Source: Citrobacter sp. FP75 (lineage in GTDB: Bacteria > Pseudomonadota > Gammaproteobacteria > Enterobacterales > Enterobacteriaceae). From it: a stretch of DNA of 64,000 bases. Under the pieces are notes generated by a model. That model worked only from the letters and a program-made list of their open reading frames with translations. It was not told the DNA's origin and did not search any database. Position 1 is the stretch's first letter. Each line of letters opens with the position of its first letter. Shown piece after piece: positions 11,390 through 21,500 of this stretch. Both the position numbers and the translations under genes were made by a program. Where the stretch lies: positions 285,376-349,375 of the forward strand of contig NZ_JAFDOE010000005.1 in NCBI RefSeq assembly GCF_018342065.1, in the 5' to 3' direction.

Positions 11390-13054
11390 TTAAAACGTTT
11401 CCCAGTTCTCACCAGTATCTGTCACCGCAGCTTTACGCGGCTGGGTTGATGCTGATACCGGTTTTGCTGCAGCGACGTCGCGCGCGCGCTTTTGATCGTG
11501 CTGAATACGGAACACGGCAACGGCCTGGGTCAGACGGCTGGCCTGTTCTTCCAGCGCCGCAGCGGCAGCAGCCGACTCTTCCACCAGCGAGGCGTTTTGC
11601 TGCGTTACGCGATCCATCTCGGCAACGGCCAGACCGACCTGATCAATACCGCGGCTCTGTTCATCAGAAGCGGAGGCGATTTCGCCCATGATATCGGTCA
11701 CGCGGGTCACCGCATTAACGATCTCATCCATGGTTTCACCGGCACTTTCAACCAGCGTTGAACCGACATCCACACGACTGACCGAATCTTCAATCAGACT
11801 CTTGATCTCGCGCGCGGCCTGCGCACTGCGCTGGGCCAGGTTGCGGACTTCACCGGCAACCACGGCAAAACCACGGCCCTGTTCACCCGCACGCGCCGCT
11901 TCTACCGCGGCGTTGAGCGCCAGAATGTTAGTCTGGAAAGCAATGCCGTCGATAACGCTAATAATATCGGCAATTTTCTGCGAACTGGAGGCGATGTCAC
12001 GCATGGTTTGCACCACGTTATCCACCACTTTACCGCCTTTCTGCGCCGTTTCAGAAGCACTCAGCGCCAGATGGCTGGCCTGGCGCGCGTTTTCGGCGTT
12101 CTGCTTCACGGTTGCCGTCAGCTCTTCCATGCTGGCTGCGGTTTCCTCGAGAGACGCCGCCTGCTGCTCGGTACGCGAAGAGAGATCGTTATTGCCCATC
12201 GCGATTTCACTGGCACCGCTGTAAATTGCGTTGGCACCGTTACGCACATCACCCACGGTGCTCATCAGCTCACCCTGCATGTGGCGCAGGCTTTCGGCCA
12301 GTTGCCCAATCTCGTTGGAGCCTTCCACATCGATGCGCTTCACCAGGTCGCCGCTGGCAATATGGCGAATGCTGTCGATCAAACGGTTCATCGGAGAGAT
12401 AAGGGTCAGTTTGATGCCAAACCAGACCGCGATAATTGCCGCCAGTACGGTGATCAGCACAATCACCAGCACCCACATCGCCTGGCTGTAAGAGCTGTTG
12501 TTATCGGCAACGGCGATGTCGTACAGGCGATCGTTCTGTTGCATGTAGCTGATATAGGCTTTCTCAAAACCATCCTGGTAGCTTTGCGTCGGTTGATCAA
12601 AGAACGCGTTGATCTTCCCGTCACCCAGTAACTGGATCAACTCCGCCAGCGCACCGTGGTAGATGTCATAGGTGCGATTGATCTCCTGAAACGCGGCTTC
12701 GCTTTGACGCGGATCGCGTGGCAGCGATTCATACACTGCCCAGTTCTTTTCCGTCAGTTTCAGCGCCGTGCTCGCCACCTGCATCAGTTCCGCCACGGTC
12801 GCACCGCTGCCAATATTGCTCTGATCCATCATGTAGCGAATACCCGCCCGGTTAAGGGTATTACGTGTTTGCAGCAGTTCAACCCAGGTCCCATTCAGCG
12901 CAGACTGCTGCTGGCGAATGGTTTGCAGAACGGTAAAATTCTCTTTGTCATTCTTCAGTGAGTTAAAGAACAACCCGCCCGAGGCAAGTTGTAAAAGGCC
13001 AAACAGCGCCAATACCAGCAGTAAGCTGGTAACAATCTTCATTCGTTTTAACAT
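11390..13054 (-). CDS. tsr: Methyl-accepting chemotaxis protein I (serine receptor) Tsr
   Basis: 554 residues. Transmembrane helix 1 is at about residues 7-30, the periplasmic four-helix sensor runs to about 190, then helix 2, a HAMP domain (about 215-268) and the signalling coiled coil with the hairpin tip [20 protein letters not shown]. The serine-binding arginines R64, R69 and R73 are present at the E. coli positions. The last five residues NWETF are the CheR/CheB docking pentapeptide. A sigma-28 promoter lies upstream at 13086-13112, so expression should follow the flagellar regulon. Confidence 0.96.
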   Translation of the reverse strand: MLKRMKIVTSLLLVLALFGLLQLASGGLFFNSLKNDKENFTVLQTIRQQQSALNGTWVELLQTRNTLNRAGIRYMMDQSNIGSGATVAELMQVASTALKLTEKNWAVYESLPRDPRQSEAAFQEINRTYDIYHGALAELIQLLGDGKINAFFDQPTQSYQDGFEKAYISYMQQNDRLYDIAVADNNSSYSQAMWVLVIVLITVLAAIIAVWFGIKLTLISPMNRLIDSIRHIASGDLVKRIDVEGSNEIGQLAESLRHMQGELMSTVGDVRNGANAIYSGASEIAMGNNDLSSRTEQQAASLEETAASMEELTATVKQNAENARQASHLALSASETAQKGGKVVDNVVQTMRDIASSSQKIADIISVIDGIAFQTNILALNAAVEAARAGEQGRGFAVVAGEVRNLAQRSAQAAREIKSLIEDSVSRVDVGSTLVESAGETMDEIVNAVTRVTDIMGEIASASDEQSRGIDQVGLAVAEMDRVTQQNASLVEESAAAAAALEEQASRLTQAVAVFRIQHDQKRARDVAAAKPVSASTQPRKAAVTDTGENWETF

Positions 13055-13085
13055 GTTTTCTCTTTCCGCTAGACAGATGTCAGAA

Positions 13086-13112
13086 TTTTCGGCCTGGAAA
13101 GGGAAAACTTTA
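13086..13112 (-). promoter_or_regulatory. Sigma-28 (FliA) promoter of tsr
   Basis: Read on the minus strand, TAAAGTTT, an 11-nt spacer and GCCGAAAA match the FliA consensus TAAAGTTT-N11-GCCGATAA with one mismatch. It lies about 30 nt upstream of the tsr start. This agrees with tsr being a late flagellar-class gene in E. coli. Confidence 0.85.
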
Positions 13113-13143
13113 CGAAATTCGTGCTAACTGAATCGATCTCAGC

Positions 13144-13160
13144 ATCGACGAATCGTCGAT
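13144..13160. repeat. Perfect palindrome in the tsr-btsT intergenic region
   Basis: ATCGACGA and TCGTCGAT form 8-bp arms around one central base. It lies upstream of the tsr sigma-28 promoter and of the btsT CRP site. No known operator was recognised; it may be a regulator site. Confidence 0.4.
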
Positions 13161-13195
13161 CCCCGCTACTCGCCAGGGATCAAAACGGGTTTATT

Positions 13196-13211
13196 AGTGA
13201 TCTCAATCACA
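13196..13211 (+). promoter_or_regulatory. Probable CRP site upstream of btsT
   Basis: AGTGA-N6-TCACA differs from the CRP consensus TGTGA-N6-TCACA at one position. btsT (yjiY) of E. coli is dependent on cAMP-CRP, which supports the assignment. Tandem BtsR-like repeats lie about 45 nt downstream. Confidence 0.65.
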
Positions 13212-13239
13212 TAATCATCCCCACTTACCGGCCCCAGGA

Positions 13240-13267
13240 ACCGCTTGCTGACACTTGGGACCGCTTA
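13240..13267 (+). promoter_or_regulatory. BtsR (YehT) binding repeats upstream of btsT
   Basis: Two direct repeats, ACCGCTTG at 13240 and ACCGCTTA at 13260, start 20 nt apart. They fit the published BtsR/YehT motif ACC(G/A)CT(C/T)A, the first copy with one mismatch. In E. coli such a pair in the btsT (yjiY) promoter mediates pyruvate-dependent induction by BtsS/BtsR. Confidence 0.75.
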
Positions 13268-13410
13268 AGCTGACATACAACCACTCACTTATTTACCTTA
13301 CTTTACGCGCGTAATTGTCTGGCAAGATCCTCTGCAACATAGCAGTCAATTTATCTCTTCAAACACACGATCAACCTCCCAGCGGCTTCGGCCAATTATT
13401 AGGTTTTACT

Positions 13411-15561
13411 ATGGATACGAAAAAGATATTCAAGCACATACCTTGGGTGATTCTCGGAATCATCGGTGCATTCTGCCTTTCGGTAGTGGCATTACGTCGG
13501 GGTGAACACATCAGCGCCCTGTGGATCGTGGTCGCCTCTGTCTCCGTTTATCTGGTGGCCTATCGTTACTACAGCCTGTACATCGCCCAGAAAGTGATGA
13601 AACTTGACCCCACGCGTGCCACGCCTGCGGTCATCAACAACGACGGTCTGAACTACGTCCCGACCAACCGTAACGTATTATTCGGTCACCACTTTGCCGC
13701 TATCGCAGGTGCAGGTCCGCTGGTTGGACCGGTACTGGCCGCGCAGATGGGCTACCTGCCCGGTACGCTGTGGCTGCTGGCGGGCGTGGTGCTGGCCGGT
13801 GCGGTGCAGGACTTCATGGTGCTGTTCATCTCTTCTCGCCGTAACGGCGCGTCTCTGGGTGAGATGATCAAAGAAGAGATGGGCCCGGTGCCGGGAACCA
13901 TTGCGCTGTTCGGCTGCTTCTTAATCATGATCATCATCCTGGCAGTGCTGGCGCTGATCGTGGTGAAAGCGCTGGCAGAAAGCCCGTGGGGTGTGTTCAC
14001 CGTCTGCTCAACCGTACCGATCGCGCTGTTCATGGGGATCTACATGCGATTCCTGCGCCCCGGACGCGTGGGCGAAGTGTCAGTGATTGGTATTGTGCTG
14101 CTGGTTGCTTCTATCTATTTCGGCGGCGTGATTGCGCACGACCCGTACTGGGGCCCGGCGCTGACCTTTAAAGACACCACCATCACCTTTACGCTTATCG
14201 GCTACGCATTTATCTCTGCGCTGCTGCCGGTATGGCTGATCCTCGCCCCGCGCGACTATCTGGCTACCTTCCTGAAAATCGGCGTTATCGTCGGTCTGGC
14301 GGTGGGGATTGTTATCCTCAACCCGGAACTGAAAATGCCGGCGATGACCCAGTACATTGACGGTACCGGTCCGCTGTGGAAAGGTGCGTTGTTCCCGTTC
14401 CTGTTCATCACCATCGCCTGTGGTGCGGTGTCTGGCTTCCACGCGCTGATCGCCTCCGGTACTACACCGAAGCTGCTGGCCTGTGAAACCGACGCGCGTT
14501 TCATTGGTTATGGCGCGATGCTGATGGAATCCTTCGTGGCGATTATGGCGCTGGTTGCAGCTTCCATCATCGAACCAGGTCTGTACTTCGCAATGAACAC
14601 CCCGCCTGCGGGCCTTGGCATCACCATGCCGAACCTGCATGAAATGGGTGGCGAGAACGGGCCGCTGATTATGGCGCAGCTGAAAGACGTTACCGCACAC
14701 GCAGCAGCAACCGTCAGCTCATGGGGCTTTGTGATTTCGCCTGAGCAGATCCTGCAAACCGCGAAAGACATCGGCGAGCCGTCCGTTCTGAACCGCGCAG
14801 GTGGCGCACCAACGCTGGCCGTTGGTATTGCTCACGTGTTCCATAAAGTGCTGCCGATGGCTGACATGGGCTTCTGGTATCACTTCGGTATTCTGTTTGA
14901 AGCACTGTTTATCCTGACCGCACTGGATGCAGGTACCCGTTCTGGCCGCTTCATGCTGCAAGATTTACTGGGTAACTTCGTCCCGTTCCTGAAGAAAACC
15001 GACTCCCTGGTTGCTGGCGTCGTGGGTACTGCGGGCTGCGTAGGCCTGTGGGGTTACCTGCTGTATCAGGGCGTGGTTGACCCGCTGGGCGGCGTGAAGA
15101 GCCTGTGGCCGCTGTTCGGTATCTCTAACCAGATGCTGGCCGCCGTGGCGCTGGTTCTGGGTACCGTGGTGCTGGTCAAAATGCAGCGCACCAAATACAT
15201 CTGGGTCACCGTGGTTCCGGCAGTATGGCTGCTGATCTGCACCACCTGGGCGCTGGGTCTGAAACTGTTCAGCACCAACCCTCAGATGGAAGGCTTCTTC
15301 TTTATGGCAAGTCAGTACAAAGAGAAGATTGCTAACGGCGGCGAATTGACCGCGCAGCAGATTGCCAATATGAACCATATCGTTATCAACAACTACACCA
15401 ACGCCGGCTTAAGTATTCTGTTCCTGGTGGTGGTATACAGTATCATTTTCTACGGGTTCCGTACCTGGCAGAAAGCCCGCGCCATCAACGGTCGCTCTGA
15501 TAAAGAGACACCGTATGTACCGGTGCCGGAAGGCGGCGTGAAGACCTCTTCACACCATTAA
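13411..15561 (+). CDS. btsT: Pyruvate:proton symporter BtsT (CstA family)
   Basis: 716 residues with about 16-18 hydrophobic helices. It is the CstA-family transporter known in E. coli as BtsT (YjiY), a specific high-affinity pyruvate/H+ symporter induced by the BtsS/BtsR two-component system. The start at 13411 (MDTKKIFKH) gives the E. coli length; 32 further in-frame codons upstream are not part of the family. BtsR-like repeats and a CRP site precede it. yjiX and yjiA follow on the same strand, after a 260-nt gap with a REP palindrome. Confidence 0.95.
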   Translation: MDTKKIFKHIPWVILGIIGAFCLSVVALRRGEHISALWIVVASVSVYLVAYRYYSLYIAQKVMKLDPTRATPAVINNDGLNYVPTNRNVLFGHHFAAIAGAGPLVGPVLAAQMGYLPGTLWLLAGVVLAGAVQDFMVLFISSRRNGASLGEMIKEEMGPVPGTIALFGCFLIMIIILAVLALIVVKALAESPWGVFTVCSTVPIALFMGIYMRFLRPGRVGEVSVIGIVLLVASIYFGGVIAHDPYWGPALTFKDTTITFTLIGYAFISALLPVWLILAPRDYLATFLKIGVIVGLAVGIVILNPELKMPAMTQYIDGTGPLWKGALFPFLFITIACGAVSGFHALIASGTTPKLLACETDARFIGYGAMLMESFVAIMALVAASIIEPGLYFAMNTPPAGLGITMPNLHEMGGENGPLIMAQLKDVTAHAAATVSSWGFVISPEQILQTAKDIGEPSVLNRAGGAPTLAVGIAHVFHKVLPMADMGFWYHFGILFEALFILTALDAGTRSGRFMLQDLLGNFVPFLKKTDSLVAGVVGTAGCVGLWGYLLYQGVVDPLGGVKSLWPLFGISNQMLAAVALVLGTVVLVKMQRTKYIWVTVVPAVWLLICTTWALGLKLFSTNPQMEGFFFMASQYKEKIANGGELTAQQIANMNHIVINNYTNAGLSILFLVVVYSIIFYGFRTWQKARAINGRSDKETPYVPVPEGGVKTSSHH

Positions 15562-15566
15562 AACTG

Positions 15567-15597
15567 ATGCCGGGTGGCGCTTCGCTTACCCGGCCTA
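15567..15597. repeat. REP palindrome after btsT
   Basis: The sequence TGCCGGGTGGCGCTTCGCTT followed by ACCCGGC is the typical inverted repeat of a REP element, immediately after the btsT stop codon. It may stabilise the btsT message relative to the downstream yjiX-yjiA part. Confidence 0.75.
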
Positions 15598-15600
15598 TAT

Positions 15601-15792
15601 CACTTAGTGCCGCAGGCGTAATTGGCGCAGTCAGTTTGACCGCGGACAGCGCGCAGCAACCGGGGCGTACACGCAGTACGTGAGGATGATTCGCTTCGCT
15701 CCCCTTCGGGCCGCCCTGAAGGGCGTTCAAAACGCCGTCGCGTTTTGTGCGAGCACTGCCCGCGGCCAAAATGGCAAGTGAAATAGCCTGCA
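15601..15792. repeat. Composite intergenic element with internal hairpins (btsT-yjiX)
   Basis: A segment around ACCGGGGCGTACACGCAGTA (15659-15678) and a second around GAGCACTGCCCGCGGCCAAA (15750-15769) resemble halves of an intergenic sequence that I associate with several enterobacterial loci; I cannot name it securely. Between them (about 15690-15748) lies GC-rich DNA with nested inverted repeats, including GGCGTT-CAA-AACGCC and the overlapping AAAACGC-CGTC-GCGTTTT. The two hairpins are mutually exclusive because they share bases. Confidence 0.4.
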
Positions 15793-15824
15793 TCTACCAG
15801 CTCAACATATATCCGGGGCGTTTC

Positions 15825-16019
15825 ATGTTTGGTACTTTAGGTCAGGCAAAGAAGTATCTCGGTCAGGCGGCGAAGATGCTGATTGGTATTCCGGACTACG
15901 ACAACTACGTCGAGCACATGAAGACCAACCATCCCGATAAGCCGTACATGACCTACGAAGAATTCTTCCGCGAGCGCCAGGAAGCCCGCTACGGTAGCGG
16001 CGGAAGCAGTTGCTGTTAG
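15825..16019 (+). CDS. yjiX: YbdD/YjiX family small protein
   Basis: 64 residues, a soluble cytoplasmic small protein of the YbdD/YjiX (DUF466) family, ending in a double cysteine. Genes of this family sit directly after CstA-type transporters (cstA-ybdD, btsT-yjiX), and YbdD-like partners are reported to be needed for CstA-type pyruvate transport in some bacteria. A role as accessory subunit of BtsT is an inference. The ATG at 15825 aligns with the E. coli N-terminus ([14 protein letters not shown]). Confidence 0.9.
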   Translation: MFGTLGQAKKYLGQAAKMLIGIPDYDNYVEHMKTNHPDKPYMTYEEFFRERQEARYGSGGSSCC

Positions 16020-16031
16020 AAGGAGAAATGA

Positions 16032-16988
16032 ATGACCCCGATTGCAGTTACCCTACTTACCGGTTTTCTCGGCGCGGGTAAAACCACCCTGCTGCGCCAT
16101 ATTCTCAACGAGCAGCACGGTTACAAAATTGCCGTTATCGAAAACGAATTCGGCGAAGTCTCGGTGGACGACCAGCTGATTGGCGATCGCGCCACGCAGA
16201 TCAAAACCCTGACCAACGGCTGCATCTGCTGCACCCGTTCGAGCGAGCTGGAAGACGCGCTGCTCGATCTGCTCGACAACCTCGATAAAGGCACCATCAA
16301 TTTTGACCGCCTGGTGATTGAGTGTACCGGCATGGCCGATCCCGGCCCGATTATTCAGACCTTTTTCTCCCATGAAGTGATTTGCGAACGCTACCTGCTG
16401 GATGGCGTGATTGCGCTGGTTGATGCAGTCCATGCCGACGAGCAGATGAACCAGTTCACTATTGCCCAGTCGCAGGTTGGCTATGCCGATCGCATCCTGT
16501 TGACCAAAACCGATGTCGCAGGAGAAAGCGAAAAGCTGCGTGAGCGCTTAGCGCGCATCAATGCCCGTGCCCCTGTGTATACCGTTACGCACGGCGATAT
16601 CGATCTCTCGCTGCTGTTCGATACCAACGGTTTTATGCTGGAAGAGAACGTGGTCAGCTCCAAACCGCGCTTCCACTTTATCGCCGACAAGCAAAACGAT
16701 ATCTCCTCGATCGTCGTCGAGCTGGATTACCCGGTAAACATCAGCGACGTTTCCCGGGTGATGGAGAACCTGCTGCTGGAGTCCGCCGAGAAGCTGTTGC
16801 GCTACAAAGGCATGCTGTGGATTGAAGGCGAGCCAAACCGCCTGCTGTTCCAGGGCGTGCAACGCCTGTACAGCGCCGACTGGGACCGCCCGTGGGGCGA
16901 CGAACAACCGCACAGCACGCTTGTGTTTATCGGCATTAATCTGCCGGAAGACGAGATCAGAGCGGCATTTGCGGGGTTGAAGAAGTAG
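16032..16988 (+). CDS. yjiA: COG0523 family zinc-binding GTPase YjiA
   Basis: 318 residues. A G3E-family P-loop GTPase: Walker A GFLGAGKTT at about residues 9-17, the metal-binding motif CICC (about 64-67, within GCICC), and the C-terminal CobW_C domain. YjiA of E. coli binds zinc and other transition metals at the CXCC-type site and hydrolyses GTP slowly; its client is not established. The gene starts 12 nt after yjiX and is probably co-transcribed with it. Confidence 0.93.
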   Translation: MTPIAVTLLTGFLGAGKTTLLRHILNEQHGYKIAVIENEFGEVSVDDQLIGDRATQIKTLTNGCICCTRSSELEDALLDLLDNLDKGTINFDRLVIECTGMADPGPIIQTFFSHEVICERYLLDGVIALVDAVHADEQMNQFTIAQSQVGYADRILLTKTDVAGESEKLRERLARINARAPVYTVTHGDIDLSLLFDTNGFMLEENVVSSKPRFHFIADKQNDISSIVVELDYPVNISDVSRVMENLLLESAEKLLRYKGMLWIEGEPNRLLFQGVQRLYSADWDRPWGDEQPHSTLVFIGINLPEDEIRAAFAGLKK

Positions 16989-16995
16989 ATTTTTT

Positions 16996-17029
16996 GTAGG
17001 CCGGATAAGGCGCAGCCGCCATCCGGCAC
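16996..17029. repeat. REP palindrome after yjiA
   Basis: GTAGGCCGGATAAGGCG paired with GCCGCCATCCGGCAC is the classic REP sequence. It lies 8 nt after the yjiA stop codon. Confidence 0.85.
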
Positions 17030-17120
17030 AGGCAGTTTTAATTCCGATAAGTGATTCATCCCATGGAATTTTTCATCTGGTATGGCAAGCTATTGCCATT
17101 GCACTCGTTAAGGGACCAAC

Positions 17121-17273
17121 GTGAAAAATTACAAAGTGATTACCCCGCTTTTTCCGACCTACGCCCAGGTAAAAGCGATGATGAAAGCCGTTTCAGGCTA
17201 TTCCCTGAATAGCCGTGCGCGATATGATTACTGCCATTCACGAGCAAACAGGAACACCGCAACAACCCGTTGA
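17121..17273 (+). pseudogene. Displaced 5' part of mrr (frame broken)
   Basis: A 50-codon frame starts at GTG 17121 behind the ribosome site AAGGGA. Its first 32 codons (VKNYKVITPLFPTYAQVKAM and onward to NSR) read like the N-terminal winged helix of the Mrr-type enzyme that continues from 17215 in another frame. Removal of a single base near 17217 would join ...NSR directly to RDMITAIHEQ. After that point the frame runs into a stop at 17271-17273. The break may be a mutation or a sequencing error. Confidence 0.6.
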
Positions 17274-18288
17274 CTGGTCCGAACCGGATCTATGGATCAG
17301 CGAGCGCTTGTCAGGTGAAGATGCCGAAATCGCCCGCCGTATCTGGGATACCGATAACCATATTCTGAACCCACGCCACAGCTACGGCTGCTATTTATTC
17401 CTTAACTATCCTCAGTTTGACCTGATGAAAAGCACGCCAGATGATGCCTGGCAACCCACTCCTCGTGGGCAACAATTTCTGCATGATGACGAAAAGACAT
17501 TGCGCTCATTAGACGATCAGGAAGGCATCCTGCAGCTTCTGGAGCTACTGGCAGGCCGGGAAATGTCGCGTCGCGCGGATTTACTTCCCGAATGGCAGGC
17601 CTTTTTGCACCAGCACTCCAAATTCGCCTCTGCCAGTTCAGTAAAAAGCACACTCTACTCTCGCCTGTATAACCTGATCGACCGTGAGATGGTGAACCGC
17701 GAAGGCATGAGCTATCGCATCACCGATGCCGGACGCGTCTGGCTTGGAAAAGCGCTACCGGCACGAAAAAGCGATCCGCGTAAAGAGCTTTTGGAAGCCG
17801 TGAAGCGCTACAACGAGCAGCAAAAAGAGCTGCTGCGCGAACAAATCAGCACCATGAATCCGTACAAGTTTGAGCATCTTGTTGGGCAATTGCTGGAAGC
17901 CATGGGCTACGAACAGGTTGAAGTGACCAAAGCCTCCGGCGATAAAGGCGTGGACGTGATTGGTCAGGTACAGGTGGGCATTACCACCATCACCGAAGTG
18001 GTGCAGGTAAAACGGATGCAGAACACCATCACGCGTCCGTATATCGACCAGCTACGCGGCGCACTGCCTTACCACAAAGCCATTCGCGGCACGCTGATCA
18101 CTACTGGCAAATTTGCCGCCAAATGCGCGGAAGCAGCGCTGTTTCCGGAGGCCGCCCCTATCACGCTGATTGACGGCGATCGCCTGCTGGAAATGTTGAT
18201 TGAAAACAACGTCGGCATTCGACGCAGCAACGCGGTGGAATTGCTGGATGTGGATTTACAGCTATTTGATGAGCTGGAGATTGAGTAA
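17215..18288 (+). CDS. mrr: Mrr-family restriction endonuclease, 5' end probably frameshifted
   Basis: 357 codons from GTG 17215, or 354 from ATG 17224. The C-terminal third is an Mrr catalytic domain (PD-(D/E)XK type): FEHLVGQLLEAMGYE, SGDKGVDVIG (aspartate) and VVQVKR (the QxK variant of the active site), followed by GTLITTGKF. The middle part contains winged-helix-like segments (SVKSTLYSRLYNLIDREM). Mrr enzymes cut methylated DNA. The open frame begins at a stop at 17206-17208, and the preceding frame starting at 17121 carries the missing N-terminus, so the intact gene would code for about 388 residues. It is only loosely like E. coli K-12 Mrr and closer in layout to the Mrr beside Salmonella hsd genes. 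Position next to hsdR is the conserved immigration-control arrangement. Confidence 0.75.
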   Translation: MRDMITAIHEQTGTPQQPVDWSEPDLWISERLSGEDAEIARRIWDTDNHILNPRHSYGCYLFLNYPQFDLMKSTPDDAWQPTPRGQQFLHDDEKTLRSLDDQEGILQLLELLAGREMSRRADLLPEWQAFLHQHSKFASASSVKSTLYSRLYNLIDREMVNREGMSYRITDAGRVWLGKALPARKSDPRKELLEAVKRYNEQQKELLREQISTMNPYKFEHLVGQLLEAMGYEQVEVTKASGDKGVDVIGQVQVGITTITEVVQVKRMQNTITRPYIDQLRGALPYHKAIRGTLITTGKFAAKCAEAALFPEAAPITLIDGDRLLEMLIENNVGIRRSNAVELLDVDLQLFDELEIE

Positions 18289-18544
18289 TAAGCATGAAAG
18301 GTCGCGGCCAGTAAGGTCGCGTCCTCTTCTTCTCCGCACTCATACAGCAGCATAATCTACAAATTACTCATCAATCCCATTCTTTAGCCTTTTTAAAGTG
18401 TTACGCACAACATCCTGCCCTTATAACGCTTGATAAAAAAACGTGCAGCGTTATGATTTTGGAAGACGTCTCGCAAAACGAACCTTTTCACCCTTTGCAT
18501 TTTCAGCAATACGCTGCGGGTGATCGCTGCAAGGAGCTCAATCT

Positions 18545-21500
18545 TTGACAACCGCCAGCCCAACTCAGCCAACAAACTTTGATTTCCTGGCAGAATACGA
18601 TCCGCTATTGGTTCAAATCACCGCCACCGCAGAACGGCTATTCTCCAGCGATCCCAATACCACACTAATGAAGCTACGCCAGTTTGGTGAAGCGCTGGCG
18701 CAAAATATTGCTGCCCGGTTGAATATTAGCCGGGAAGATAATCCAAACCAGCAAGAGTTGCTCTACAGGTTGGACAGGGAATTACAGTTTGATCCTGCCA
18801 TCCGTCAGTTATTTCATACGCTGAGAATTGAAGGTAATAAAGCGACACATCAGTTCCAGACCCGTCACCGTGAAGCGATGGATGCGCTGAAAGTCGCCCG
18901 TGCCCTGGCAATCTGGTTCCATCAGACATTTGATGATGCAGGTAGTCAGTTTAATCCCGGCCCTTTTGTTCCGCCGCATGACCCGAGTGAACAGCTCAAT
19001 AAATCTCAATCTGCCATCGAACAACTCAAACAAACCTTATTGGCAGCGAACCAAAAGCTGGAATCCAGCGAGCAGCTTCAGACGTTACTTAAACAGCAAA
19101 AAGAAGAATATGAACAACTGGCTCATGCGATGGATATTGAGGCCAGAGAACAGCAGCAATTGCTGGAAATAAGCCAGCAGGATCTGCAAACGCTCCAGCA
19201 AAATTATGAAGCGAAGCTCACCGCCTTGCAGGCGCAGCTTGCTCAACAAACACAGCAAGCCATTATGGCCCAGCGTAAAGAGTTTGGCCGCAAGTCCAGC
19301 TATGCCCGCAAGCACATCATTACCGAAGAGCTGACGCGGATCCTGATTGACCAGCAGCTCAATGAATGGGGTTGGCTGGCGGATACTCAGGAAATCACCT
19401 GGAAAAAAGGCTCCCGCCCTGAAAAAGGGGTCAACAAAGCCATTGCGGAATGGCCGACCTTTGCCGATGACGAACATGGCAGAGCAGATTACGTTCTTTT
19501 CTGCGGGCTCACCCCCGTCGCAACCGTTGAAGCAAAAAGAAAAAACGAAAATGTTGCTGGGAAAATCCCTCAGGCCGAGCGCTACAGCAAAGGTTTTCAG
19601 TTTGACGCATCCATGATCCCCGCCTGGTCTGAAGAAGGACGCGTCAAAGGCTGGGAAGATGGCGTGAATAGCGTTTATCAAATTCCTTTCGTGTTCTCCT
19701 GCAACGGTCGGCCTTATATCAAACAGTCCGCCGAACATTCCGGCACGTGGTTCCGCGATGTTCGCTCGCCTGACAATACCCGCTACCCGCTGGAAAGCTT
19801 TATTACGCCAGAAGGTCTGATGGACCGCCTGCATCGTAGCCGGGCGGAAGCAGAAGCCAAATTACATCAGGAGCCGTTTAGCTATCTTGGCTTGCGTGAT
19901 TACCAGGTCAACGCGGTTAAGGCCGTCGAGTCCGCTTTGGAACAAGGCTCGCGTGAAGCGTTGCTGGCCATGGCGACCGGGACGGGCAAAACACGTACCA
20001 TTATTGGCTTAATTTACCGCTTCCTGAAGGCCGAACGCTTTAAACGGATCCTCTTTCTCGTCGACCGCTCTGCGCTCGGTGAACAGGCGCAGGATGCTTT
20101 TAAAGAGGCTTCACTGGAACAGAACCAGACGCTTTCACAAATCTATAATGTCGCCGAACTGGGCGATATGGCGGCAGAAGCAGAAACCCGCGTACAGGTT
20201 GCCACAGTTCAATCCATGGTCAGCCGCATCTATCGTTCTGGCACGCCGCCTTCGGTAGATACTTACGACTGTATCATCATCGACGAAGCGCACCGTGGTT
20301 ACACGCTGGATCAGGAGATGACCGAGGGCGAACTCTCTATCCGCGATAACGCCCAATATCTCTCCAGCTATCGTCGGGTGCTCGACTATTTTGACGCCGT
20401 AAAAATCGGTCTGACTGCCACCCCGGCCAAACACACCAGTGAGATTTTTGGTCACCCTGTATATGTTTACTCCTACCGGGAAGCGGTGGCGGAAGACTGG
20501 CTGATTGACCACGAACCCCCGGTTCGCTATGAAACCCAGCTCAGCAAATACGGCATTCACTTTGAGGCTGGCGACACCGTCAGTGCTGTGGATGCAGAAA
20601 CAGGGGAAGTCGATACCAGCGAGCTGGAAGACGAGCTGAATTTCGACGTCGACGCCTTCAACCGTAAAGTCATCACCGAAGATTTCAACCGGGTAATCTG
20701 CGAAGAGCTGGCGAAAGAGATAGACCCTTCCGGCGATGAAAAAACACTGATTTTCTGCGCCACGGACGCCCACGCCGATATGGTTAAGCGCCTTCTCGAT
20801 GAGGCCATGGGTGCGGTTAACCCCGACTTTAATCAGGCCGCGATTGAGAAGATCACCGGCAAGAGCGATCAGGTCAGCAAGCTTATCAAGCGTTTCAAAA
20901 ACGAACGCTACCCCAGCATTGGGATCACCGTGGATCTGTTAACCACCGGTATTGACGTTCCGGCAATTACCCATCTGGTTTTCCTGCGTCGGGTGAAATC
21001 ACGCATTCTGTACGAGCAGATGATTGGCCGCGCCACCCGTCGCTGCGACGATATCGGTAAAACCGTCTTCTGGATCCACGATCCTGTGGATATCTATGCG
21101 ACGCTTCAGGATGTGAACACCATGAAACCGCTGGTGAAAAACGCAGGCGTCAGCATCGAGCAACTGGTGGAAGAGCTGTCGAATGACGATGTACTGGAAA
21201 CGGCGCTGAACAATCCGGGCGATAGACCAACGGAAACGCAGGCGGATAGCTTGCTCAATCAGCTCAGCCAGAAAATTATGCGCGTCCTGCGTAAAGCGGA
21301 GAAAAAGGCCGAAAAACGCCCAGAAATCCGCCAAAAACTTAATGAACTGGAAGAACTCTGGGGCATGGAGCCAAAGCAATTGCACCAGCATCTGCATAAA
21401 CTTGGCCCGCAACAAGCTTCGGCGTTTCTCAAGCAGCATCGCAATCTGATTCGTCAATTAAGCGATGTTGGTACCCTGCTGGGTAGCGAATACCGCCCGG

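Noticed and set aside
14080..14700. 206-codon minus-strand frame inside btsT
   Set aside because: Antisense shadow of a conserved transporter with charged, low-complexity translation.
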